Assembly: GCA_024036415.1 (NCBI GenBank)
Contig: JAMWET010001656.1
Location: 327,501-391,500 of the forward strand
DNA length: 64,000 nucleotides
DNA from: Prochilodus magdalenae
Taxonomy: Eukaryota > Chordata > Actinopteri > Characiformes > Prochilodontidae
Direction of reading: 5' to 3'
The number at the start of each line of letters is the position of its first letter. Positions within the stretch are counted from its first letter, which is position 1. The position numbers were made by a program, and so were the translations under genes. The notes below the pieces were generated by a model. The model saw only the letters and a program-made list of their open reading frames with translations. It was not told the DNA's origin and searched no databases. Shown here one piece after another: positions 23,301 through 41,124 of the stretch.

Positions 23301-26300
23301 GGGTGGATCTCAGATCTTCTGTCAGCTTTTCCTCCTTCAAAACAATCCATCAATTTCTACAGTGCATGCTGAAAGGGTATGTCAGTGTCTGACCTCATAA
23401 CCCAGCACCCTCACTTTTATTAAGCACAGATTTCACTTTTTACACAAAGTCAGAGAAATACTTGCAGGGATATGGGTACTGCACAAAAATATACACATAA
23501 ACTGTTGTTTTTACATGTAAAATCACATTCGTTTTAATATAGCACTTTGTGAATAACTGAGAATCCTTAAGAAGAAGTATGAGATTTTCTTCTCTTGTTT
23601 TTGAAGGTGTATTACTCAGATTCATTCTCACAGCTCTCTCTGGGTACCCAGTATGCTGTCACTGTGATGGCCATACCTGTTCCTGAGCAGTGGGACAAAT
23701 TCTACAACAGCAAACTGTTCTTTACACGCAGTAAGGGTTCTTCTGCATGTGATACACACTTACTTACATCTTTAAATGTGTTTTCAGCCTCCAAATGATC
23801 CATTTTCCTTTAGCAATGTCATTTTTGACAAAGTGTTAAAGCACTGGACACATTCCATCATTTTTCTGATGGAAAGAAATACCTTCCTTTATGACAATCA
23901 GTTAAACACGGTGAGTCATTTACTTGTGTTTCTCTTTTACAGCATGCGCAGAGAAAAATGGCTTGGAGCACTGCAGATCAGGTAAGTAGATTATGGTCAG
24001 AATTTATACATAATCTAGACTGAATGTTCAACTCTTAGAACTATCGGGTCATTGTTTTGGTGTTTAGGTCGATCACAATCACAGTTACAATCATAAAGTG
24101 TCAACATAAGACAGCCATAAAGGCCATTTGTTGTTATTTTCAGGAGACCTAGGGTTACTTAGATATGCCATAGCTTGACCTGCAGATCCTAACAGAATTG
24201 TGATATCTTTATGAATTTGGAAAATTTTTAATCAAAAAATGTACTTAGCACATACAAGTGGTGTTCATTTTGTTATTACAGGCCCTGAAGGTTTAGGACA
24301 GGCACCTTTTTCAGAAATTGTTTGTTTGGTGTATTTGGAAGATCACATATTTTGATGCCAAACTGCCAAACTGCATAACTTTTGATGCATAACTGTAAAT
24401 AAAGAGGACTAATAGTAGGTTTTTGGCTAGTTTTAGAGCTGGATTACTGTCTGAAGTGTGGTCATAGATGTATTATCAGATCATGGTCAGTAAAATGAAG
24501 GTGTGATGAGTGCTGAGTCATATCACTATTTTAATCCTTTGTTTATAATATGATGGATAAAAGCAAATAGCTAAAATGGGTAGGTTTTTTTTAGCTGTAT
24601 TACATTATTCACTGGATCTTTTGATCACTGCTAGTCAGGGTCGGTCTGTTGAATGCTTTGTTATGTGAATCATGTCTGTAGCTTAAATCATTGTAAAGAC
24701 TAAAGGGGCTTTGGGTTCTAAAAGTTAATGCTCCTTGTTATTATTGTTATTAAATTATTCTTTTTGATTGGCAAAATGACTATGTTATTGATGTCATCAC
24801 AAGTCATGACACTTCTCTGGGCATATCATGCATATTAGCAACACTTGGACACTGAATTACAGCATATACATTAAAAAAAATATATAGCGAGTGTCAGAAT
24901 CAACAAACGTAGTTCAACACGCCCAGAGCCAAAAGTTAAATGATGTGTATTAGACATGAGAATGAGAATCTTTTCTTTTTTGTTTAGTAGTTGGGGTCGG
25001 CAACTTAGTTCCACTGAAAGAAACTCTTAGTGCTTCAGCATACCAAGAGATTTTGGACTCTGTTCCCTTCCTGTTCCAACATGACTGCGCACCAGTGCAC
25101 CAAGCAAGGTCTATAAAGATGTGGATGAGCGAGTTTGGTGTGTAAGAAGTTGACTGGCCTGCACAGAGTCCTGACCTCAACCCTATAGAACACCTTTGGG
25201 ATGAATTAGAGTAGAGGCGGCAGGCGTTCTCGTCCAACATCAGTGTCTAACCTTACAAATGCACTTCTTAAGAGAATGGTCAAAAATTCCCATAAACACT
25301 AAACTAAACTATGTGAAAGCATCCCCAGAAGAGTTGAAGCTGATGGGCCGACATGGGCCAACATAGACCGACATCCAACTCAATATAGTGTATGATATGG
25401 CAAAATATAGTGCATGTTGTAATATTTCTTACTCTTAGTTGTAGTATAATGCTGCTGTCAGAGAAAACTCTCATATGTCCGTTTTTGTCATTTTTTAGTT
25501 TTTGACATCATTCCAAAATGTCTAATGTCCTTTACGTTCTATGTGCAGTTCTTCATGAATTGACCAAAAAATGACTTGGAAAAAGTGTGATTATGCTGAC
25601 CTACATTTTGTAGATTTTGTTCTGAGAGCCTTGATAAATTAGAGTACAGCACTTACAACATATATGATATACTGTGTTGTTTCATTTTCCTTGCTCCTTT
25701 TACAGATTGGCATCCCAGTCATGTTGAAGTCCGTCAAGACAGCCAGGACATTGTTGTGACTTTCAACCTGGCACCTGAGAACCTGGGCATCAGTCGCTAC
25801 TTTTCAGCATGTGTTGGAGGTGGCTCACGCAGCTACGAAATCATTCATCCAGTATGAATTTTCATATTTATTGTTTACAGTCTAGATTTTCTTGATAGCC
25901 TGAAATCTAAAGATTTCAGTGCTGAATATTTGTGTGAGCTATCCTCTGAAGCAAGCTGTAACACAATGTAATGTGTTCCTTCCTTGATAAAAAAAAGGAC
26001 AAAAGTCTTTATTGTGGTTTTCTAGAATTTCAGCTTAAACAAGACTCATCACACTTACCGCCTGCTCAATCTCCATTCAAGCACTAACTACACCTGTGAG
26101 GTGAGTTAGTCAATCAACGGTTCACACTTCTCACATTTTAATCTTAGCATTGTCTTCGCTGGTAACCCAGCAAGTATATCATGATAACTGTACAATACAT
26201 TAGCAAAAAGCTTGCATGTGCCGTAGTGCAGTTGCAGTGGTGCCTGTATTATGGGGCAAAGGGTAGCAACAGGGTCTCCTAACATTCGTTACTTATGCGT

Positions 26301-28681
26301 CTTACACCATCATGCATTTTTGTGTTGTTTGTAATTACACCATTGCCTCTGCTATGGATTTAAACACTGTCACAACATGCTTTTGAATGACAAAATCTTG
26401 CTGTGTGCTCAAGTGCTGTTGCGAAAGAAGATAAATTCTCATTTTGCAGTTATGCAGACGCAGCATTACCACATGCAACACTTAGACAGAAAAAAAAGAC
26501 CAACCCATTTTTGTTTTTGGTAACTCTCGGTATTGTGTATGTTTTAGATTTTGAGGGTGCTAATCTGACAGGTTATAATAAATCTCATAATAATGGTTAT
26601 TTTTAAATAAATAAATAAACTTTGTGCTAAAATGTGTGTGTGTAACACTGCTAGAATGAAATATTTCATATGCTCTGTTGTTGCTAACCAATAATGAAAG
26701 TGCTTCGAACCAGCTTTATTATTTAGATCAGAAGAAATATTTTTATTTAATGCATGTGATGCATTTAATAATGACATACTGTTATTTTCCTTACTTTCAG
26801 ATTGCAGCAGATATTGTGGATGCGGTTAGAAAAAAATTTTTGGTTTATGTACAGCACAATTCAAAAGGTAATCTCCAGTTTTGTTGATTAGTTCTTCACT
26901 AAAATTATGTATTTTGCTTACACATTATTTTGATCAATATTTTGATGTCGTGTGATAAATTCATGTATACACGCTAACTGATAACTCAGTGATACTTCTT
27001 TTGTGTCTACATTCATTGCTCATTTTATAATGTTTCCTTGTTATCTACAATAACGTCAGAGCCACCCATTAATTTCCAGTCAAAATTACCATTAAATACA
27101 GTTGTTCATCAAGTTTTCCATACTAAAAGTGTCACATAAAGAGTCAATGTTATAAAAAATAACATTTGGTGGCCCTACTGGGGTCCTGACCATTGATAAA
27201 TGGGGTAAAAGGGGGTCTAAAAAATTATGCAAAAAAACAGATAGATGCAAACAAGCAATCTATAACTATAAATGCTTAATGCATACAATATGATTCATGC
27301 CCTTTGATAAAATGGGCAATATGTGTAGATTAACTGTAGTAACAGCTTAATGGCTAATAAAGCTATAGATTGAAATATAAACTGTAATGACAAGAGAATT
27401 TTTTTTTCCCGCTTTCACTTCCCAGAGCACTCAACCTTGGAAAAAGAAGCTCCCTCTTTGGCAATTGTACTCTCTGTGGGTGTCCTACTAGTGGCCTCCT
27501 TAACAGCCGTCTTTGTTATTTTTTGCCAGAAAAGACTGAGGAAAAAAACAGCAAAGACATGTATAAGAACAGGTGACGATAAATTCACAGTCCATGACAG
27601 ACTTTCATTTTTTTGTTTTCATGTTTTGGTTCATCACTAAGCTGGCATGTTTCAAGAATTCCTATTGGTGCATGAACAATGGCTGTGAAAAAATGATTAT
27701 TGTGCATAGCATTTATTTAATCTTCCCCTGATATTTCTTTATATAAGTGTGTATATATGAAATATTATTATTTGACATACCTAATACAAACAATTATTAA
27801 CAATTCCTCATATTTTCCTCAGACATCATTAAAGCATATTTTGACAAGCATCTGGACGAGCAACAGTCTGTAGCACTAACCAATAACACTCGCCCCCCTC
27901 AACTCCTGATTTGCTACTCAAGTAATGATGGTCCTGCCCATGTAAAAGTTGTCTTACAGTTGGCAACATTTCTACAAAAGCACATGGCCACTCAGGTAGG
28001 AGACCTTTTACTACCTGTAAATACTTACTGTACAGCACGCAAGCTACACAGGATATCAGCATACTGAATGGACCTGTAAATATCGCAGCCCTTGCATTTG
28101 TCATGATTAACTAGAAGAAAGTAGGAAATTGCTTTCAATTAATGCTTGAACTCTTTAAAGTAACCAGTAAACATAACCTAATTTCTGGTAAGGTACATTT
28201 GGACTTGTGGGATGCCTTGAACATTATGGAAGAGGGGGATCTGAGATGGTACTGCAAGAAGATGAAGGAGAGTGACTTTGTGATGGTCATCTGCTCAAGA
28301 GGTCTCAACCAGAAACAGCAGAGCCAAGAAACTGAGGAAGACGATATCCCAGTAGTAAACACTTCTCTAGCCATTATAGGCATAATTGGGGAGGAGATAT
28401 GTCAAGCCAAAGCTCTGGGTCTGGATCTCTCCAAATACATGACTGCCATTTTCGAATACTCAAAGGAATCAGATGTCCCGTCCATTTTAAATTTGGCCTC
28501 AAATTATATGCTCCCAAAAGATCTGCCGTTGCTTTTCTCTCATCTCCATGGAGTGGCGCTGCAGAAACCTGGAGCATACCTGCGAGTGGAGAACATCTCA
28601 GAGAACGAATACTCAAAACTCCTGGCTGGCATGGCATTACGCCACGCTATTCAAGAGGTCAAGATTTTAAATACTGGTTAA
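16698..28681 (+). CDS. Interleukin-17 receptor D-like protein with SEFIR domain
   Basis: Twelve exons join in frame to 567 residues: 16698-16811, 18186-18270, 21766-21891, 23258-23376, 23607-23730, 23943-23981, 25706-25851, 26026-26100, 26801-26867, 27426-27572, 27823-27995, 28193-28681. Residues 1-22 are a signal peptide ([20 protein letters not shown]...). The ectodomain carries several N-glycosylation sites and fibronectin-like segments ([20 protein letters not shown]). The membrane span is about residues 309-332, followed by RLRKK. The SEFIR domain begins near residue 377 ([10 protein letters not shown]) and includes [20 protein letters not shown] and [16 protein letters not shown] domains recruit Act1-type adaptors by homotypic contact. 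The closest remembered relative is IL17RD/Sef, but the protein stops soon after the SEFIR fold and lacks the long tail of human IL17RD. The exact paralogue is uncertain. The last exon uses a weak acceptor. Confidence 0.88.
18564..20187. mobile_element. Tc1/mariner-like DNA element with inverted ends, host of a LINE
   Basis: Left end CAGTCATAATCAAAAGAATA and right end, read in reverse, CACTCCTTATCAAAAGAATA form inverted repeats, with TA on both outer sides (18562-18563 and 20188-20189). No transposase is recognised. The middle is taken up by a LINE fragment. It lies in intron 2 of the IL-17 receptor D-like gene. Confidence 0.6.
18720..19860 (+). pseudogene. LINE reverse transcriptase fragment (Rex1/CR1-like)
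   Basis: Broken frames read [42 protein letters not shown], then [18 protein letters not shown] and later [20 protein letters not shown]. These are successive blocks of a jockey/CR1-superfamily reverse transcriptase and its C-terminus. The catalytic FADD block is lost or shifted between 18960 and 19020, and stops interrupt the frame. It was inserted in the DNA element around it. Confidence 0.8.
20235..20308 (+). repeat. Poly-T tract with G interruptions
   Basis: About 74 bases of nearly pure T with five isolated G residues. It is probably the reversed poly(A) of an old retrocopy or a slippage-prone tract. Confidence 0.9.
20568..20840 (-). mobile_element. 5'-truncated LINE 3' end with (CTTGAA)n tail
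   Basis: Eight TTCAAG hexamers (20568-20615) are followed by GTGGTTTTATTTGTCATTTC and CACAGTGAAACGAAATAACG. On the minus strand this reads as a LINE 3' UTR ending in a hexamer tail, as fish Rex1-type elements do. No coding part remains. Confidence 0.55.
22165..22450. mobile_element. Short relative of the 18.6-kb DNA element
   Basis: ACTTATAATCAAAAATATAGTTG followed by GGTTGCAATGCTATTTGAAA parallels the left end at 18564 (CATAATCAAAAGAATAGTTG, then GATTGCAATGCTATTTGGAA). GTTGATTCCTTCTGGGTCC near 22393 parallels GTTGATTCCTTCAGGGTGC near 20133. It is a deleted copy of the same family in the next intron. Confidence 0.55.
24960..25400 (+). pseudogene. Tc1-like transposase C-terminal remnant
   Basis: Broken frames read [20 protein letters not shown], then [20 protein letters not shown], then [10 protein letters not shown]. 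These are the second catalytic Asp (QHDCAPVH) and the Glu block (NPIEHLWDE) of a Tc1-family DDE transposase. Internal stops (for example after MSEFGV) show it is dead. It lies in intron 6 of the IL-17 receptor D-like gene. Confidence 0.8.
27160..27275. mobile_element. Foldback repeat fragment, copy 3
   Basis: GGTGGCCCTACTGGGGTCCTGACCATTGAT...AAAAGGGGGTCTAAAAAATT corresponds to the inner right arm of the palindromic family seen at 11.8 and 50.8 kb. Both ends are missing. Confidence 0.5.
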
Positions 28682-28705
28682 AGTCCATCTGATGGTAGAA
28701 CTGGT

Positions 28706-28780
28706 TGTAAATATGTCCAGATATTTAACAGTTTCCTGCAAATTGACATTAATGGACATTGACTTTATTAATGAAACATA
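28706..28780 (+). repeat. Dispersed 75-bp segment, copy A
   Basis: GTTGTAAATATGTCCAGATA through GACTTTATTAATGAAACA. It is nearly identical to 30068-30140 and more distantly similar to 31816-31900. Copy A lies in the receptor gene's 3' UTR. Confidence 0.85.
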
Positions 28781-30064
28781 AGTAAGTGGAGAGATACTGT
28801 AACATATACAACTGCTATATAACTACACAGCCTGCAAAGTTTGCATTAAAACTATGAAGACAGTGTTGTTTAAATATGTCCTAAACAGGAGGCATGAAGG
28901 ACTGCTGTAAAGATAACATTCTCGAGAGGCATACATAAGGTTTAATTCAAAATATCTTGCATGCCAGGCAGATGTGTATTCAAAGGTTAATGCCTTTGTC
29001 TGTCTGAAAAGTATTTTAACCTCCAAATATTTTTGAATATTGTGATGTGTTTGCAATTAAATTAATATATAGTGAGTGAGTGAGTGAGTGAGTGACTATG
29101 TATGTATGTATGTACTAACCTTTCACAGTTGTATGAAAAGCCAGTATAGGACTAGTAGATGTATGTACCTTATGTACTTGTACATTTTCCTAAAACAGGA
29201 AAAAAGAATATTGGAATATATATTTAACTGGACAAATGCTGCAAACTCAGGTCTGACATGTTCTATTGATGGGAAATGTGCAAATGGATTTTATTAAGAT
29301 GCAAAGAGACAAAGGTCTTGTTTCATTGGAGGACACCAGCTGGGTGTTCTTATTTTGCGGTTCCTCTGTCTAGGACATGAGAGCAACAGATTTATTCAGA
29401 CCTTTCAGATTTATACGATTTTTTTGCACAAAATACTACATCCTGCTATCCCTTGGAAAGCAAAACAAGCTGCTGGTACGAAGCATGGATGACCAGAGGA
29501 AAACTTGTGCTGTGGTGTGCTGGCCATGGGGTTTCAACATTCCTCCCCTATATGTGGGTCAGGCAAGAATTAGGCTCAGGTTCTTCATAGTGTCTCTGTC
29601 CCATTCGAGCCAGCCCTGCAGGTTAGTTTTTTGTTAGTTGTTTAACTAACAGTGTCAGTGGGAGAATGGAGAATATTGAAAAGTCAATGCTGAATCTTTC
29701 AATTTTTTAAAGTCAGGTGGCAGACTGTGAGTGACCATATCAATGAATTGGAGTGAATGGAATTAATAAATGACAAATAAATGACTTCCTAAAACTTTTA
29801 TGTTAACATCTTAATATTGTTTAATGTAACATATATTTTACTTATTGGCTTAGTTGACCATACGTTCTCTTCACGTCCTCTTGTTGATATCTAAAGAACA
29901 TCTGACTGGAATGTTGACAATAAAGTCTTTCACTTTCACTTGTCCTTCATGTTGATATTTAATTTCTGCCCTGTGTTGCCGTCCTCTCATCAGTGCCCTT
30001 TTTTCTGAAACCCAAAATATGGTCAACCAATTGTTGGCTATACAAAACAGACACTGAGTCTTTA

Positions 30065-30260
30065 GAGTTGTAAATATGTCCAGATATTTAACAGTTTCCT
30101 GCAAATTGACATTAATGGACATTGACTTTATTAATGAAACAATATATAGTTGTATTAGCATGTCATAAATTATCCAACTTTTTTTTTTTATCAGTTTTAT
30201 TTATTTATTTATTTTTGAATATTTGGTGCTCAGGCATTCATTTGTGCTGACATGCTCTGC
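30065..30260 (+). repeat. Dispersed segment, copy B
   Basis: The first 75 bases are almost identical to copy A. The following part (TAGTTGTATTAGCATGTCAT, TTTGGTGCTCAGGCATTCAT) also matches copy C in the first intron of sars1, so the unit is longer than the part kept in copy A. Confidence 0.75.
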
Positions 30261-30784
30261 TGCCAGATAGCTTGTGGATGTAGGTCACATCTGGCAATGA
30301 TATGGCACTACTGGTCACTGTCAGCACTGACAATCTGCATGTTAGCCAAAAGTGGCCCAAAATATATAAAAACTGTGTGGGGCCCTCATGTTCCAAACAG
30401 TTATGCTCCACGTTCCCCAGAGATACAGCAAAGTTAAATACTTTTGACTGATTTATGGCCCTAATCTGTTGTGGTGCAGTCAAATCTTGCATTGCTGCCT
30501 GTATGGACCAGATGAAAATAGGGAATGCGGGCCAGAACGAATTTGCTAGCTGGGTTGGAGATTTTTAAATTGCCTAAAAGGTTTTTCAGTTTCCTATGTC
30601 TTTGATGTTGATATTTACAGTGTGCCCTGTGTCACCCTCTTGTCCTCAGTGTCCTTTTTTTCTTCCTCTTCTTGTTGTTCTTTTTTTTTTTAACCTAACC
30701 TAAACTATAGTCGCCTAACTGTTGGCTAAACAAAACTGACAGCAGGGCAGTACAGAGCCAGAAATGGTATTTCCACTAGCCACT

Positions 30785-31000
30785 GGTTGTGTCTCAAATC
30801 GAAACCTAGTTTGACATGTTAAATGATTTTTTGTTATCGACTTGCAATGCAACATTGGATCCTAGATCGCTTATGTCATACGTCCCCTACATTCCAAGAT
30901 ACACGCGGACTATATTTCTCATTGCTGTAATTTGGAAAGCCTAGAAAATGGCTGAATCCCTAGTTAGTGTGTTCAACTAGTCAATTTGAGACACAGCCCT
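30785..31000. mobile_element. MITE with GGTTGTGTCTCAAAT ends, just upstream of sars1
   Basis: Left end GGTTGTGTCTCAAATCGAAA and right end, reversed, GGGCTGTGTCTCAAATTGAC are inverted repeats of about 20 bases around a 216-base segment. GG(C/T)TGTGTC ends resemble PIF/Harbinger or related MITEs. A clean target duplication was not found. It ends 125 bases before the sars1 ATG. Confidence 0.6.
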
Positions 31001-31124
31001 ACTCTTCTCACTCGGCGCAGAGGGGATAGGGCCACTCGCTCCTCGCCTGTTTCGCCGGATCCTGTTGCTCTCCCACTGATTCTGCCGTGCCGTTAGCATC
31101 TGCATTTACTGGCAGGAAGGCATC
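31001..31124 (+). promoter_or_regulatory. sars1 proximal promoter and 5' UTR
   Basis: G/C-rich compared with its surroundings (GGCGCAGAGGGGATAGGGCC near 31015) and free of a TATA box, as expected for a housekeeping aminoacyl-tRNA synthetase. The upstream edge is set by the MITE. Confidence 0.45.
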
Positions 31125-38077
<6,953 letters not shown>

Positions 38078-38850
38078 ATGTACCCTTCTGCACACTCAGA
38101 CATCGCTGTCTGCACAAACACCATTTCATTATCCTAGTATCTGAATCACAGCCTGTCACTCCAATCCCATCATGCATACCATCTTCACAACTCTACTGTG
38201 TTGCGTTTCATAGACCTGCAGCTTCTTTAGTGGGGCTGAGGGCCAGCAAGCAGTTACAATTTCTCTTCTTCAAATGTTTCCATGTGAGTATAAGTCATTT
38301 TAATGCAGGTTGTGAGGGTGACATGAAACAACTGCTGTAAATAAAAAAAAAAGGACGGCTGTACATAAAATTAAAGTTCAGGATTCTTACAAAGGGAATA
38401 TACATAACAGTTCAATAACAGCAGAGCACTGTAATGCATATGATAATTCTATAGCAATGCTATGGTAGGCTGCATGATTGCTTCTGTGTAAAGGAAACAC
38501 AAATGTGAGTGCAGAGTTAATAAAAGGATGTTCATGAAAATGAAGGAATGGAGGCTGAAATGAACTTATACAAATACAATACATATACAACAACTTGCAC
38601 AACACTTTCTGGGTTAGCTGCCTTTGATGATTCCCTCATCTTCATCTTTGTCATGACACCATTGAAAAAAGTCATCTACTTTTCACTCTTCTGTGAACAA
38701 TGATGTAAACCAATGTACAGTACTTGCTTGAGATACTTCATAAGATATATCAATATGGTGGCATTTCGGAATAAATCAATATGGAAACAGTGTTGTCATT
38801 GTGTAGTAAAATTTGTTTTTCTCATTCGTTTAGATTTTCTGTTTGTGATT
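38078..38850 (+). other. sars1 3' untranslated region
   Basis: Starts after TAA 38075-38077. AATAAA at 38340-38345 and again near 38769 are candidate cleavage signals. No coding or structured element was seen. Confidence 0.5.
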
Positions 38851-38959
38851 TGAGAGAGGAACAGTTCTAGATACCAGATCTTGAATTTAGTTTTTGTTCT
38901 TGTATTTCATCTTCCTGTATACTGTACAACTGTTGGTGAAACTAGTTGGTCACCTAGGC

Positions 38960-39122
38960 TGTGCTGAGATCTGCGCAATACCATACTAAATTTCCTGTTC
39001 CAGAATTCGAGATCAAAGAGAGCCAGTGTCAGATATAGCAACTTAGGTTAGCTTAACCGTAGCCCGGTGTTACAGCCACGTCTCTCCGATGAACATGCTG
39101 TGTCCTTTCCTTAAGGATCCAG
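38960..39122 (+). pseudogene. Probable upstream part of a Harbinger transposase
   Basis: This stretch, up to the 7-base repeat GATCCAG at 39116-39122, is the left flank of the 5.9-kb foldback element. Read across the removed element, it precedes TGSFLYNVDNSEHISK of the Harbinger remnant at 45.03 kb. With frameshifts it can be read as ASVRYSNL, RSPVLQPRLSDEH and CVLSLRI. These sit where the family has its Y.FS...I.YL, RS.AL..EQ and LCVALRF blocks. The match is weak and frame-broken, so this is an inference. Confidence 0.35.
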
Positions 39123-39254
39123 TGAGCGCGCTAAAGTTAGGTTGGTATTGGATATTCGCCAGGTATTCTCCTTTCGCGCCTCCTGCCGCTCGCTTTTTAG
39201 GTTATGGTAAGCCACGGAACAAACTACCATCGATATCTTTTCTTTCACGGAGTA

Positions 39255-40836
39255 CAGGTGCTGGTCATAAAATCATGAAGTTGATTTATTTCAGTAATTC
39301 CATTCAAACGTGAAACGTGTATATTATATTCCTTCATTACACACAGACTGATATATTTCAATTGTTTATTTCTTTTAATTTTGATGATTATAACTGACAA
39401 CTAATGAAAACCCCAAATTCAGTATCTCAGAAAATTAGAATAAGACCAATACAAAAAAGGATTTTTAGAATGTTGGCCAACTGAAAAGTATGAACATGAA
39501 AAGTATGAGCATGTACAGCACTCAGTACTTGGTTGGGGCTCCTTTTGCCTGGATTACTGCAGAAATGCGACGTGGCATGGACTCGATCGGTCTGTGGCAC
39601 TGCTCAGGTGTTATGAGAGCCCAGGTTGCTCTGAAGGGGCCTTCAGCTCTTCTGCATGGTTAGGTCTGGTGTATCGCATCTTCCTCTTCACAATACTCCA
39701 TAGATTTTCTATGGGGTTACGGTCAGGTGAGTTTGCTGGCCAATTAAGAACAGGGATACCATGGTCCTTAAACCAGGTACTAGTAGCTTTGGCACTGTGT
39801 GCAGGTGCCAAGTCCTGTTGGAAAATGAAATCTGCATCTCCATAAAGTTGGTCAGCAGCAGGAAGCATGAAGTGCTCTAAAACGTCCTGGTAGACGGCTG
39901 TGTTGACCTTGGACCTCAGACAACACTGTGGACCAACACCAGCAGATGACATGGCACCCAAAACCATCACTGACTGTGGAAACTTTACACTGGACCTCAA
40001 GCAACGTGCCTTCGGTGCCTCTCCTCTCTTCCTCCAGACTCTGGGACCTTGATTTCCAAAGGAAATGCAAAATTTACTTTCATTAGAGAACAGAACTTTG
40101 GACCACTCAGCAGCAGTCCAGTCCTTTTTGTCTTTAGCCCAAGTGAGACGCTTCTGACGCTGTGTCTTGTTCAAGAGTGGCTTGACACAAGGAATGCGAC
40201 AGCTTAACCCATGTCTTACATACGTCTGTGCGTGGTGGTTCTTGAAGCACTGACTCCAGCTGCAGTCCACTCTTTGTGAATCTCCTCCACATTTTTGAAT
40301 GGGTTTGGTTCCACACTCCTCTCCAGGGTGCGGTTATCCCTATTGCTTGTATACTTTTTTCTAACACATTGTTTCTTTCCCGTTGCCTCTCTATTAATGT
40401 GCTTGGACACAGAGCTCTGTGAACAGCCAGCCTCTTTAGCAATGACCTTTTGTGTCTTGCCCTCCTTGTGCAAGGTGTCAGTGATCGTCATTTGGACAAC
40501 TGTCAAGTCAGCAGTCTTCCCGATGATTGTGTAGCCTATAGAACTAGACTGAGAGACCATTTAAAGGCCTTTGCAGGTGTTTTGAGTTAATTAGCTGATT
40601 AGAGTGTGGCACCAGGTGTCTTCAATATTGAACCTTTTCACAATATTCTAATTTTCTGAGATACTGAATTTGGCGTTTATTAGATGTCAGTTATAATCAT
40701 CCAGATTAAAAGGAATAAACATTGAAATATATCAATCTGTGTGTAATAAATGAATATAATATACAAGTTTCACTGTTTTGAATGGAATTACTGAAATAAA
40801 ACTTTCATGATATTCTAACTTTATGACCAGCACCTG
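39255..40836 (-). mobile_element. Tc1-like transposon, 1582 bp, both ends present
   Basis: Inverted ends CAGGTGCTGGTCATAAAATC (left) and, reversed, CAGGTGCTGGTCATAAAGTT (right), flanked by TA at 39253-39254 and 40837-40838, as made by Tc1/mariner transposases. Inner repeats (AGTAATTCCATTCAAA against TTTTGAATGGAATTACT) extend the inverted region. It carries one broken transposase gene and is inserted in the left arm of the foldback element. Confidence 0.93.
39611..40560 (-). pseudogene. Tc1-like transposase, inactivated
   Basis: Minus-strand frames read first MVSQSSSIGYTIIGKTADLT to SRTTTHRRM (114 codons) and then, in another frame, CRIPCVKPLLNKTQRQKRLT through NPIENLWSIVKRKM. The first part holds the helix-turn-helix DNA-binding region and the second the DDE domain. 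A stop after HRRM and a one-base loss just beyond it (about 40.21-40.22 kb) break the gene. The first catalytic Asp is Asn here (FSNESKFC, where the family has FSDESKF); the second Asp (FQQDLAPAH) and the Glu (NPIENLW) remain. The C-terminus stops early (EELKAPSEQPGLS). Three independent kinds of damage make this copy inactive. Confidence 0.92.
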
Positions 40837-41124
40837 TATGTATGATAAAAATAACCAGACTCCCTGCAGCAGGCGCTAAAGACGTCAAGGGACTGTGGTG
40901 CGGTAACAGTTTCCAAATATAGAAGCTTAAGAGACATCCTGGTTATTTATAAAGACTTGAGAAGTACTGAAATACACAGATAATGTGAAAATCTGCTCCT
41001 TTTACAAAGCTGTCTAAGAAATGCAAACATGCATTGTAAACACTACACCAAAACCTTTACTGAGACATAACACAAGCCTACTGCGAAATAAAATCAGTTG
41101 TAATTTATTAAAACACATCTTACA

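Larger units (their letters stand above)
28682..30784 (+). other. Intergenic region with duplicated segments
   Basis: Contains the 3' UTR of the IL-17 receptor D-like gene, a (GAGT)n/(GTAT)n microsatellite at 29071-29115, and AATAAA near 29918 as one possible poly(A) signal. Two sets of short duplications cover most of 29.9-30.8 kb. The 86-codon open frame at 29377-29637 has no recognised motif and is not accepted as a gene. Confidence 0.5.

Noticed and set aside
25080..25240. DDE motif at 25.1 kb as a host gene exon
   Set aside because: The blocks QHDCAPVH and NPIEHLWDE are Tc1 transposase hallmarks and stops interrupt the frame.
29377..29637. 86-codon open frame with a hydrophobic start
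   Set aside because: No family motif, no splice context and surrounded by duplicated intergenic DNA; length is within chance for this composition.
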